A stretch of DNA of 64,000 nucleotides. Origin: Xestospongia muta (Eukaryota; Porifera; Demospongiae; Haplosclerida; Petrosiidae). The stretch's first letter is position 1. The number at the start of each line of letters is the position of its first letter. The DNA is taken from assembly GCA_963693285.1 (NCBI GenBank), contig OY848918.1:13762263-13826262 (forward strand), in the 5' to 3' direction. The notes beneath the pieces are model-generated. The model did not search any database. It saw nothing but the letters and a program-made list of their open reading frames with translations, and was not told where the DNA came from. The position numbers and the translations under genes are program-made. Below, piece after piece: positions 1 through 12,458 of this stretch.

Positions 1-3000
1 TGATTTATGTGTACTGTGTAGCCATCTAAGGCTGTTCCTCAAACACAATTGCTTAAAATTTATCAAGAAGTAATAGTAAAAATGTTTGAAGAAACTCATA
101 AAGATCTTTTTGGTAGTTTAATGACAAAGGAAAATTCTGAGGAGAGGATGAATATATTAGAAACTGTTAGTTCTATTATCAAATCTGAGTATTATTATTA
201 ATAATAATCATAGCATTCCAATGATGATCCCGAATTGTTACAACTACTCAATCTTGCTAGTTTATTAGCTGCTTGTTGTGAAGGACAATGTAGAGTTTCT
301 GAGGAAATAACTCAAAAGATATTCACTCTGAATGAGCTGGTCAGGTCAGTTAGTATATTACCATGTGTGTTGTCAACTAGGTGATTCATTTGGTAGTTTG
401 TAATTGCGAGGTATACACCATAATTCTTATTAGTTACTACATGTACTTGTAGAGTTGGTTTAGTATGTGTAGTGGGTCTCTAACTATGAAACCAGTTTAG
501 AATCAACAATATAAATATAACAAAGTTTAAACTATTATCATTTTATTTGCTCAGAATTTTAACTAATTCAGATGTGGATAAGGTACGAAAAGTCCCATTT
601 GCTCAGATTCTAGTGGAGGCCTACCTCACTACAGCCAGAGACTCTTCCAGATCTATTGATGAGTTGTCAGAGAGAGGGTAAGAAGACTAACTAAAAATAG
701 ATTAACGATGTAACAGTAATTATTATTATAGTGTATACATTTTATACATGTACACATACATGTACTTAGGCATATGTCAAGTATATTTATATCCATAAAA
801 ATGAGGATAGTTCATTTCATAACAGTAATGAAGCATACATTTGTCTTACACATATATCTCTGTTTTATAGTGTTTTCTGGGACCACATTAAACAATTTAT
901 CAAAACAATATCTTCTCTTCCCGACTCATTACAAGATGACAGTGAAAAAGATGTTGTCAAATATCAATTCAGAAAGCTTTTCTCTCTACATCTTGTAAGT
1001 TTTTAAAGTCCTAATATCTTTAAAAAAATTAACAAGTTGCTTAAAAAATTGACAAGTTACTTAACTTTTATATTTTTATACATGTTATTGAACAACAATT
1101 GTAAGTCTGCATGGCAGAAAAACTTGCAAACATAAAGACATTCTCTTGACTTGTAACTTTATCTTAATTGTATTTCCTTGTTTCCAGAGTTGGCCAGAAT
1201 TATTGCAGGTTGAAGATGAGATAAAACGATCCCACTCTATACTGTTCTATTTTATTGATGGATTAGGTCCGCTAGTGAGAGCCTTTTGTAAAGAATTAGC
1301 AGCTTATAAAGGCAGAGTACTATCTAAAAGACAATATAACAAAATTTTAGTTCCTCGAATAGAGCTACTGACATCAGTTGGACATGCTATTATAGTAAGG
1401 CCCTTTTGTGACCTATTTAATTTTTTTATAATTGTTGTAGGGTTTGATCAATGGAGAGAATGCACAACTCTTTTTGACAAGTCCTGTTCATACACAATTT
1501 TGGAAGTCTTGTCTTGATAGTATTGCTGATGTCTTACCTAATCCACCACAAGAGTTTCAGGTAATTAAAAGGACTAGTAACAGGCAAAATAATTGTTCTG
1601 GTATTATAGACTATTTAGAGTATCAGCCAACATAATAGGGTTTAAAGAGTGTTATCATATGATCCAATTTATAATGGGTACAAGTAGTAGCTATTGATTT
1701 TACTTTTATCATTATAATTTGTCCACTCATATGTAAATACTGAATATTAAATAGAATAGAAACCCAAAGTCACAGTATTAGTAATTACTTGTTATAATAT
1801 GTAATGGTAAGAATTTGATCACAGCCTAATTGGCAAGAAAAGTATGTAATATGTACATCTTTAAGAAGAGATTATCAATATTATTATATTATATTATATA
1901 CTGTTAACTGATAGTTTCATTTAGAACTACAACAACATAATTATAGTATTAAATTTCAATTTACAATGTCTTATGTATTATGCTGTTATGTGTTATTGTC
2001 TTATAAGTAACTGCTCTTAATCAATATTATGGAAACAGTCGTGTTTTAAGGGTTAATAAGTAATGTGTCTATATTACATTGTAACATTGTATATGTAATG
2101 AGGTGTTCAAGTAATATGAGAGAGAAATGACATTTTCTTATTGACTAACTCTTATGAGCTTTTCATTGAGTAGACTGATTACAATGCTTGTTTAATAAAC
2201 TATAGTATATATATATATTTCTATTATGTAGGATGTTACTAAATTTATGGGAGAAGGCTACTATGAGTCAGAGGAAATGAGAGAATATAAAGAGAGCAAT
2301 GCAGAGGAAATTGAAGGAAATGAACTATTAAATCTTTTTATTTCTAATTATAAAATTGTCTATGAGTGGAAAGAAGGCAACAGTGACAGAAATGAAAGTA
2401 ATAAAGAAATAACAAGATTGTAGTGTAAACAAAACATGATAACATTTGTTCATGGATTTATACTTAATTAAATCTTAAATAATTTGGTCACCAGTTGCTA
2501 GTTATAAAAAGTTATTTGATAATCATAAGTACAAGGACTAGCTTACGTGTATCTCAATAACGTATTGTTACTATAGCCTTGTTGTATTATTTAACATTTT
2601 CCATCTTAACTACAGATCTGCTAGATAGTACAGGTCATTTAATTGGTGGACCAAGTTTTATAAAATTGGTAGAACTGTTTACTGATGAAGTCACTATTGA
2701 TAGTGAAGGGTATATTACAATATTGTTGATGATATATTTATCATATTATATTACAGCAATCCTACTGTAACTATCCAGAAAGCTAGCTGTCTTCTTGCTA
2801 TGTTTGAGTAAGTTTTACTGATAGCTTGTTTAAATAGAAGACTCTCTTGTTTTATTTTTATTGTTTCTGTACTGGAGACATAGTACATTGAGTTATTGTA
2901 GTGTGATGCTTAGAAAACCTATAATTTTGTATATTCTTGCAGTTTAATGACAGTGCCTATTGAAATAATAGCCCTATTCAATGTTGCTTACCTTCAGTGA

Positions 3001-6000
3001 TATCTCGGCATATGTCAACAAACCTTTCTGATATCTTAACTTTTTAAGTTATTTTACATATTAATATTTTTTATATTTCTAGAGTTTTATTTCGGGAGCA
3101 ACGGCGACCATTGATCAGTCGTGAGAGAGCTGAACTAGATGATGTACTAACTACAACATTACAAGTTTTATGTGGAGTATTGTGTAACAAAATGGAGAAC
3201 ATACCTTATACACTATCATGGACAGAGTCAGTATTTAAATATTATAATAGTATCTTATGTCCAAATAATATCCAGGTCATATCCAGGTACTGTAGAACCA
3301 CTTCAGAATGGATTTGTTGAAGAAGGGTTTCAGGAGAAAGTAAGAAGTTTAACATTATTTTTGTGGTCGACTTATAATATTATTACACAATGCCTAAATA
3401 CTTTGTACAAGGAGGCAATGAACTGATTAGCATGATCTGTGTATATGCTATATTCATCTATAAATAAAAAGGGCTAATGTGTGGGATAACTGTAAAAATC
3501 ACACTCTGGGAACACACTATTACTTTAAGGTCTTGTTTAGGTGTCACCTCTATTGTAAAGTATTAAACTGAATCAATCATTTGTTATAATCCCATAGTAA
3601 TGTATTGTAGTCACTTTCTATAATTGTACTACATAAGCAGTCTCTGTACTACAGAACTCACTTTATATGTATATATTTTGTATATTGTTTAGTGATGTAT
3701 CTCTCTTCTTCATAGGCCATGCTCCATCTTCCTCATCCCAAGGATGATTGTGCTGTGCAAGTATTATATTTCTTGTATGCAGTTCTCTTTAATGGAAATG
3801 AGAAAGCTCAGGAGAATATGTTTTGCTTACTTGCTGAAGATTCTTCTAATTTCTTTTTGAGGATTTGCAAATTAATAGCTTCTGTAGTATCTCGTTTTAG
3901 TCATCACATAAGGTATATGTAAAGAGAAGAGAAACTATTAATTGTTGCACAGCTTTATATATGATAATAATCATACTTTATATTATGCTTGGCCTGTTGT
4001 ACTATTTAGTAAAGTATGATTTTTTATCAGTTTTGCTCAAATTAATGCTGATTGTTTTGTGCTAAAGTATTAAATAATTTATGATTATTACATTGTATTC
4101 GGATTGAGTTGATATAATCTTGGACATTCCAACTACTAGAGTAAAACATCCATGATAAAATTCCCTTTTTATCTCAAGGAACCTATCACTGAGTATTGAA
4201 CATTAGTTTATATCAATTATGTTTGAATTTTGGTTAATTCCTTATCTTGTATATTATTTAAATAATGCTAACATTAACAGCAGATCACAATACATAGTTG
4301 TAATCTTAAAGTGCACATACAATAATATATGGTTTGTCTGATATTTTGTAGGTTGGTGAGGCCACTCTCTCCTGATCATCCTCTCCCTGCAATTGAAGGC
4401 AAAGTATGTTATTAAAATAATTATGCTATACCAAATATTATATTTTTACATGATTATCTAAAATAATTTTATTTTTACTATAAGATACAATGATTACATG
4501 ATTTATCATTTTCACTAATATCACTGATTATCATATTTTCACTTTGTATCACATAGATGGTCAAACCAGTTCCTGAAGAGATTGGTCCAGCTCAAGTTCG
4601 ACAAATTCAATTGGAAACGCCTGAATCTGTGAGTAATAATTATGTATGTGACCTTACATAACTTTATCATATGTTGTGACACGATACTATAGAAGTTTAA
4701 AATGCTGCTTAACTTGATAAAGTAACATCGCAGTATCTAGATACAGTGCTATGAGCAAACACCAAAGGTTATACCATGAACCACTCACCCCTCCCATAGT
4801 GTTAAATATGTTCGTGATCCTCAAACCCTGAGGGAGGGAGGAATCACTTTGAATTTCTATTGTATCAAGCCACAAATATGTTATTTCCCAACCTCTTTCA
4901 GGATTTATTGCTAATATAGCATATGACATCTCAGGCCTACAGCCCTTGACATCACAATATCAGCAATAAAGCCCTCTTTCATGATTGGGCAACAACCTAT
5001 GTACTTGAAATATAATATGTTCTGAAATACATGTAGTGTAGTCGGCTTTAAACGTATTTAGTTATAATAGTTTTTTTTAATGTAATGATTATAATAATTA
5101 TTTTTATAATTAAACTTCTGTAGACGGATAGTGATCGTGATCGTGAAGATAGAGTGAGTACACACATACATATATATTGTCTGTTACTATATTGTACTTA
5201 ATGCTATGGTTGACTTGCTAATAATAATTATATTCAATGTAAACTTAATGTCACATACCAGTCTATACATGATTTTATAATGTGATTATCAATAATTTAG
5301 GAATACATACAACTCATTAGTAGGATCCCAAAGGTATTTACTACAGTCATACGCACATGCACGCACACGCGCATATACACATGCACACACACACACACAC
5401 ATACGATGTATGTTATTTTTAGGATAAATTGACAGAAGATGTTGCTGCAATGGAGGAAGGTACACCTCGTTATGAAGGCAAGTCAATTATAATACAGATA
5501 AGTATTTCTTTTAAGAAACTGATGTATACAATTAACAAAGTTACATTGTGGGTTCATTTGGTGAATTGCTTTTAAAGTTGTGTTAGGAGGGAGGGCAAAC
5601 TCTGATATGTGATATATTAAAATATGACAGTGTTCATTAATATAAATATAAAAATTTAGCAAGTTTGATTTGGCAAAAATTTGCTAAAATTACCAATACC
5701 AAATGGAAAAACTTTCTTGCATTATCGTCATTTTTGATGTGACAACACATCCAGAGTACAGTCCATTTACTTGGTACAAGTCGTTGCCATTGAAGTCTAT
5801 TTAAACAGCACATGTTTGAAACTCTTTGCAAAAAAGTAAACAATATATCTGCTTGAGTGATACCAGAACAAAATTTCATTTTTACTATAATAATTATCTA
5901 TTGGTGTAAATCTATAGTATATTGGAACTACAAGTGAGTGTAATGCTTTCAGTCACTGCTTAATAAACTCTAATACTCTCCTGACTGAACCTCAGATCAC

Positions 6001-9000
6001 ATTAATAAAAGTATTGCTACTTGTAGGAATGTTAATGCAGTTGACTAAACCAACTTAGTTGTAGCATTAAATTAGTTCTACTTGTAAGAATATATGACAT
6101 AAAAACACAATTTTTGACATAGCATATCTTGTTACTTGAGTATGTTAACAACTTTTGCTAAATTCAAGTGACTATCCATTTAAATAAATGGTTGGTTTTC
6201 TCTACATTTGAATGTCAAATAGTCAAAAGAAGCATATGGAATATACCCCAGATACAATATTTACTACATTTAATTTGGTATCATGAAATACCCACTAATT
6301 CTTATTTAGCAACGTCTATTGCAGGCTGCATTATATAGTAAACTAAAAATAAACCATGGATGATGCACGTGTAATTACTAATATTATGACACTTCATAAA
6401 TTATGTTGATGTAGGTGAAGGTGGACGAACAGTGAAGCAATATTCTATATCTATTGCTGGCCAACTCGTAAGCTCTCTTTGACTCTGTAATAACATGTTA
6501 TTAATATTCACTAATGATAACTATTTGCATTAAAGTGTCTTTATAGTGTTATATTGACATCTGTTTGATATAGGAAGCTAATGAAGAGGTTGTTCTTGAG
6601 CGTGTTAAAGTTGTGTTACATCTGGTGGGTGCAATGTGCGACGGACAAAATAGGAATGTGCAAAACCTTCTACGACAACAAGAACATAGTACCTCTGTAA
6701 GTTAGTGTGATTAGGTTATTATATTAATGATGTAATAGGGTTCTTTAATTTTAATGTATACATAAGTAGGTTAATAAGATAAAGGATTCCATTGAACATC
6801 TTGAACTATATACTCGAATTACAAGGTTTCATAACTTGGTAGAGAAACACATCTATCAGTTTTTCATGCAGTTGTTATGATATCTACATTTATTCGGTAG
6901 TTAATTACAAACCTTAGAGAGGTTGCCTTCATTCTGAAATATATAACTTACAGTAATAACATTCTCTTTTTCTTTCAGAGTATCAATATTGTTAGAGAGA
7001 TAGCATTTCTACTTCAAACTTTGTCTGAAACTTCAAATTTTAAAAGTCTAACTGTAACAGTTATAACTCAAGCAATTCAAGTACGTATAACCACTTATCA
7101 TTGCATTAGTGATAATATCATGTAGGCTCTTATTGAAATGTGTGCTGGTAACTATAACAATCAAGATATGGCATTAGATTGTCAAATTGTGGACTCTATC
7201 AATCTCATTCTCGAGCAGCCTTGTAATGTATGTAATTTATCAAGTTCAATGTATCTTAAATCTATGATATTGTAGATTGCTGACTACAAGTATATGAGGA
7301 TGCAATGTAAAGCTATTGAGTTGTTGGAAGTTATGCTAGAGGAGACCAGTAAAAGTAGTAAAAACATTGTACTGGATGTGTCTAAAAATCTTAAAGTGGA
7401 CTTTATCCGTATGAGAATGGTAGACTGGTATAATATCTGTGAAGTGAGTTATTATCTTTTAAATATACTGTTTAGTAGAATTAATGTCAAGGGTTGACAT
7501 TTTTGTTATTTTTTTGACAAATTTTGCAAACTTCGTTCATTGCCCATGTGCCACTTATAATATTATAATATGTATACTTATAAACACGATCCACATGTTA
7601 AACATCATGATAAATAAAACAGTTTCATTCTTCCTGCTCAAATTATAAAGCTTTTAATATAGTTAGTATATACTTGCTTTATTCTATAATATATATACTG
7701 TAGATACCAACCAGCATGCAAACATATACTGAACAAGAAGTGAAACATATCAAACAAAGCCTCTTCACATCTTATCACATCTTGAAAAGTATAGCAGATT
7801 TAACTGGCCAAAATTTCTGTGTATATGGTAAATTTGGTAAGTAAATTAATGCAATGAAAAGTTATATGATAGACACTATATCATTGTGCATACAATAGAT
7901 ACCAAAGACAGTAATAGTGATGAGAGCAAAATGTTGGAGTTTGTCAAGGATGGAACATACAGTATTGAAGTGAACTATGTAACCAAAGATAACAATGAAA
8001 TATTGACTCGTGTTTATTTTCCCTTTGATTATGAAGTAAGCTATAAGTTAACTCATTAATAAATGGGATCTTATTAATAAACAATATCTTCATGTAAGTC
8101 TCATTTTTACTATCTCTGTGGTAGTTATTCTATAGGCTGTATTTTAGTCAATGTAATTTTATAGGTAGATTTTTTTAGGCAATAGTAACCAAAAATTACT
8201 TGCAGTGATTAAATTAGAGGCTATTGCTGTGTTAAAATGACCATCATTGACTCAAAACTATTTAATAGGCCTTTTCGTAGGTTGTACTATAGATATGTAA
8301 CCGTCTTGAAAGTCTTAAACATTCTGTAAATCTAAATGTATAGAGGTAAGCTTACTTGGACTCAACACTTCTCTCTTATCATACTAGGACTTGCAAATCA
8401 TGTTGAGTTAACAGAGACACACACACCCAGATAATATGTCCCTAATAATAATTTCATAGGCAAATTATCACTGGTTGAAACAGCAAAATTTCTTGCAATA
8501 CCACTTTTCAAAATTTGAGATGCATATTTTAGATTAACTACAATGCTCAATGGAGTGTTCTGGCTGGTACAAATTATAAGAAAATGCAGTAAAATGTCCA
8601 ATAAGCATTAACATGAACAGTTTAGCTTAACCCCTTATCGTTAGCTGCTAAGAGTTTCAACTGTACCTGTAATGTGTCAGGCATTGTTTTGGGTCACACT
8701 TTATGTGTATGGGTATGTTTGTTTTCATTTTATATTTTATTTATATATGGGATAAAAGTAAGGTAGTTAGCAAATGCATACTTTAACTGACCATACATGT
8801 TCCATTAACTCTAAAGTATGTGGGAAAATGTGTGTAAATTATACATTTTTCCTGTTCTCTATTATCATTTACTCCCTTGTAATTTATTTCATAGAGAACG
8901 TTGTCTGAAGATGAGAAGAGTAAGATTCAGAGCGATATAAACCGAGACTCAGTAGAGGACAAAGTCAAAGATCTTTTGGAATGGACTGAATCTGTGTACA

Positions 9001-11713
9001 AAAATGATTTGCATAAGGTGAGAAAATACTTCATTCATAAGTGAAATTTGTACATGTAATTTATATTAGCAAGTCAAAATGACATCAATTGTTATAATAC
9101 CATTTGGATACTTATAATAGAAAGACATTTAGCTCTTACATGGAACACTGTTTTTTTTTTCTACCTGAATCAGGAGTCTGCCAGTACAAAAGCAGAAGTT
9201 TGATAAGAATACTAACTTATCACTTATCTTATGTTTACATTGTATCAGCTCCTTCCTCGATTGCACAAATTTACTTGGTAGATCCACGGAATCGTTAAGC
9301 AACAATTACTCAAGTTCTAGATCAATGTATATAATGATAGTATATTATATATATTGTTATAAGTCAGTCAGTGCAATTATACTATAGTGTCATAAAGTTA
9401 ATGTTACACAAAAGATAGTCATTTCGTATTGCAAGTGATCTTATATGGTCCCTACATCTTTACACATTGCATATTTCTAAAGCAAAATATTTAGAGTATC
9501 TTTCATATTATTTAGGCTCGTATTAGGAAGTATTGGCCATTGAAAGCAATCTTATTTGCATCGTGAGTCATTTAGTTTTTCTAATCCTATTATATGTCAT
9601 TTTTTGTTTCTTTTTTAACAGAACTCAACGTCACTGGTTACTATGTTTCTTGACAATATTGTTGAATGTTTTTGTTGTTGCTCTTTACAGGATACCTGAT
9701 GAGTAAGATATCTTGTTACATTTAATTAATTATAACCAATGATGTATGTATCAACTCTAAGAACAAAAATTTGAAGTGGCACAATGCATGTGACAAAGTT
9801 TCTACATGTTATGTTATGATCAAAATAGTAGCATGTGCTCTTTGTATACAAATATTGGTTAATATATTTCATTAAAGTCTTGTTTATGGTCCTTTTTGAC
9901 AATAAATTTAGGTTATTTGGTGTGCTTCCTGTAAATTAGGTTTTATAGTTGAAATTACTACTATCATGCTTTTGTATCAGTTTATATTGCCATCTTGTCC
10001 TTTATGCTCAACACACTAATAATCTGAATACTATTGGGGCAATATGTACTTTACTACTTTCGTTCTCCATTCCTTCCTTTTAGACAAAGACAGACTCACT
10101 CAGTTAGTTTTGTTCTTTCGCCTGACATTGCTTCTTGGTATGATAGTGAACGCTATATTCTTGGGATAGTTCATCTTGTATTCAGTCTGTGGATGTTGGC
10201 TGAATATTTCCTCAAAGAAGCTCCTAACTTTATTTTCACTATACCTTGGGTTCAAGCACAATTGTGAGTAGTTAAGCAGATTGATATCATCCTTTTGATT
10301 ATTACTGTTAATAACAGGTACCGTCTGAAAGAGTGGGCAAAGCACTACAAGTGGTTGAGTCGTCCATGTGCTCACTTCAATGAAGTTATGTTTCGTGGAT
10401 TTTTTACTTTTGAACGACCTCAAGATAGCCAGTGCTTTGACATTTATTTCTTCAGTATTTATCCAATATATCGTATTTTCTTCACAATTTGTTCCCTTCT
10501 GGGCCTGATATCTGGATATTTCTACTGCTTTTGCCTTCCTTATGTCTTCATTAAAATTGATGTAATTCAGCATGCTGTGAAGGCTGTAGCAGGCAAAGGT
10601 AAATTTATATTTCATAAGATGGTCAAAATTACTTGAGTTTGTTCTCTACTTTTCAGCTAAGCAGCTTATCTTTGTTGGACTGCTCCTTCTAGCACTGCTA
10701 TTGATTTATGCCATATTCTCATTTGCTTTGATGCACAACTTTTTTAATCGTGAAACTCCCCTCTTCTGTTATACAATGTGGGAATGCTATGTTACTGTGA
10801 TAAGAGAAGGCTTATTGGATACATTTGGAGCAGTGAGTTTGTTTAAGACATTACAAGATTTAGGACACTGAGCTTTTGTAGTGCACATTTGTAACATTGT
10901 GAGCCATCCAGACTTGTGTATTTCTGTTTATTTCAGACTATTCCTACAACTTATGTTGGTCAAAATGGTACGAATTTTGAGATCTATTTCTGGCGTTCTT
11001 TCTTTGACTTGACCTTCTTTATTGCCATTACAACTATTGGATTGAACCTCATTACTGCTATCCTAGTGGACAGGTTCTCTGAACTAAGAGCTGAGAGGGT
11101 AAGACTGATAACATTTGCTTAACAATCTTCACTTTGTTATCGTAACTATAGGATGCAGCGCTCAGAGATCAAAAAGACTTTTGCTTTATCTGTGGTATTG
11201 AGAACGATACATTTGAAAGGGAAGGTGTTCAAGGAAAGGTATAGATAGACCTGGTCTCTGCATAATCGAGTACACTAAGTGGGAACACAACCAAACTTGA
11301 ATTGGGAAATATTAAACTATTAATAATTTATTACCTATATTTATTATATCATTAATACTTTAATTTAAATGAGTTACCTTACGTTTTCCCTTTTTGTAGG
11401 GATTTTGGGAACATTATCACTATGATCATAATGTCTATGGTTACATTTATTACATACTATACATTAAGTCAATACCAACTCAAGATCACAATGCTGTAGA
11501 AAAATATGTCTATGATTGTGTGAGTTATTTATAATACACGCACACACATGTATATATATATATATGGTGTATATATAGATAGAAGATCCCTATAATGTCT
11601 GCTGTTATTTTTTCATTGCACAGTGTGAAAGAAGTGCTACTGAGTTTTTCCCAGTTCGTAAAGCTAAAGTACTTGGAGGAGAAAAAAGGAAGATCAAGTC
11701 TTCCACTAATTAA
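1..11713 (+). CDS. ITPR: Inositol 1,4,5-trisphosphate receptor-like Ca2+ release channel, C-terminal half (5' end outside window)
   Basis: About 25 exons are visible. IP3 receptors are tetrameric ER channels releasing Ca2+ on binding IP3. The first part (to about 7.5 kb) is helical-repeat sequence; exons near 6575-7440 resemble the RIH-associated domain (QNLLRQQ near 6661, then repeated helices). The exon at 7899-8035 carries the stretch before the channel, ending in FPFDYE, matching the family's FPVP segment. Hydrophobic segments follow at 9620-9700, 10160-10230, 10440-10560, 10660-10740 and 10975-11080, the last being pore helix S6 (LNLITAILVDRFSELRAER). The cytosolic linker keeps the zinc-site pattern CFIC (11190-11201) and H-x4-H (11411-11428). 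The protein ends soon after at EKRKIKSSTN, without the long coiled coil of vertebrate receptors. The filter region reads REGLLDTFGA then TIPTTYVG instead of GGGVGD. No SPRY domains were seen, which argues against a ryanodine receptor. The start lies outside the window. The assignment to the IP3R family is good; subtype is unknown. Confidence 0.82.
5340..5404. repeat. CA/TG microsatellite in ITPR intron
   Basis: Alternating CA dinucleotides with a few interruptions between two ITPR exons. A translated frame across it gives only a Cys-Val repeat and is not a gene. Confidence 0.85.
5481..6414. other. Long ITPR intron, no recognised content
   Basis: About 930 bases between the exon ending near TPRYEG and the exon beginning GEGGRTVKQYS. 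An 80-codon minus-strand open frame lies at 5637-5879, but it matches no family I recognise. The introns at about 8036-8894 and 9018-9515 are similar: AT-rich with nothing identifiable. Confidence 0.6.
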
Positions 11714-12458
11714 TATGTTAACATTAAATACTTAATACAATATTGTTTAGTTTCTAGTAATCATTTAGCTAGTAATCCCATTTTCTTTTGTTTGAAGTAG
11801 TTGTATAGATGTCAATCATTCTACATACATAGGAACTATTTTTCACAGTAAAGAATACAATTATATTTTTGTTCCTTTTAAAGAATACAATTATATTTTT
11901 GTTCCTTTTAAATATTATAATTTACTCTATTGCCTATTGGTTGTGAATATCTGCACACTTCAGCTCATGATCAGGATCAAAACTAATATTTATTTCAATT
12001 CAATTAAATATGTGCATGTTAATTGTTATAAAAAATGACACACAAAAATAAATCATTGCTTTTTGAGATATATATGTATGTCTGAAAGGGGATGGCATTT
12101 GTGATAATTTAATATAATTGTAGGAAGGCAATTGATTTACAAACAGTCAGCCAAGAGCCTTTCTTTTTAGCACAAAAAGTACAATAAAGATCGATATTGT
12201 CAAAAGTACAGGTAAACTTATATTGAAATAATGCAATAAATCACTAACACTTTTAACTGATCTCATCATATATAGATACAAGACCTATAATTTAGTACTT
12301 TATTGTGTGTGCATTATTGCCACTGAGTGTGTATACACATGGCAATCATAATTGGACATTATTATGAGATCACATATATTATATATTATAAAAGAAGGGA
12401 TTTTTTCAACAAATAAAATATAATTTATCCTATTCATAATAAATCTATAACATATAAA
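11714..12458. other. Convergent 3' interval between ITPR and TRMT11
   Basis: About 745 AT-rich bases between two stop codons facing each other. It should hold the 3' untranslated regions of both genes. Apart from the tandem repeat at 11851-11910, nothing is recognised. Confidence 0.7.
11851..11910. repeat. Exact tandem duplication, 2 x 30 bp
   Basis: The 30 bases 11851-11880 are repeated without a mismatch at 11881-11910, about 140 bases past the ITPR stop codon, probably in its 3' untranslated region. Perfect identity suggests a recent slippage event or an assembly artefact. Confidence 0.95.

Noticed and set aside
5289..5486. Cys/Val-rich minus-strand frame
   Set aside because: It is a translated CA microsatellite that overlaps a real ITPR exon.
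1..11713. Ryanodine receptor
   Set aside because: No SPRY or RyR repeats in the visible part; the CFIC...H-x4-H linker and short pre-channel region fit the IP3 receptor better.
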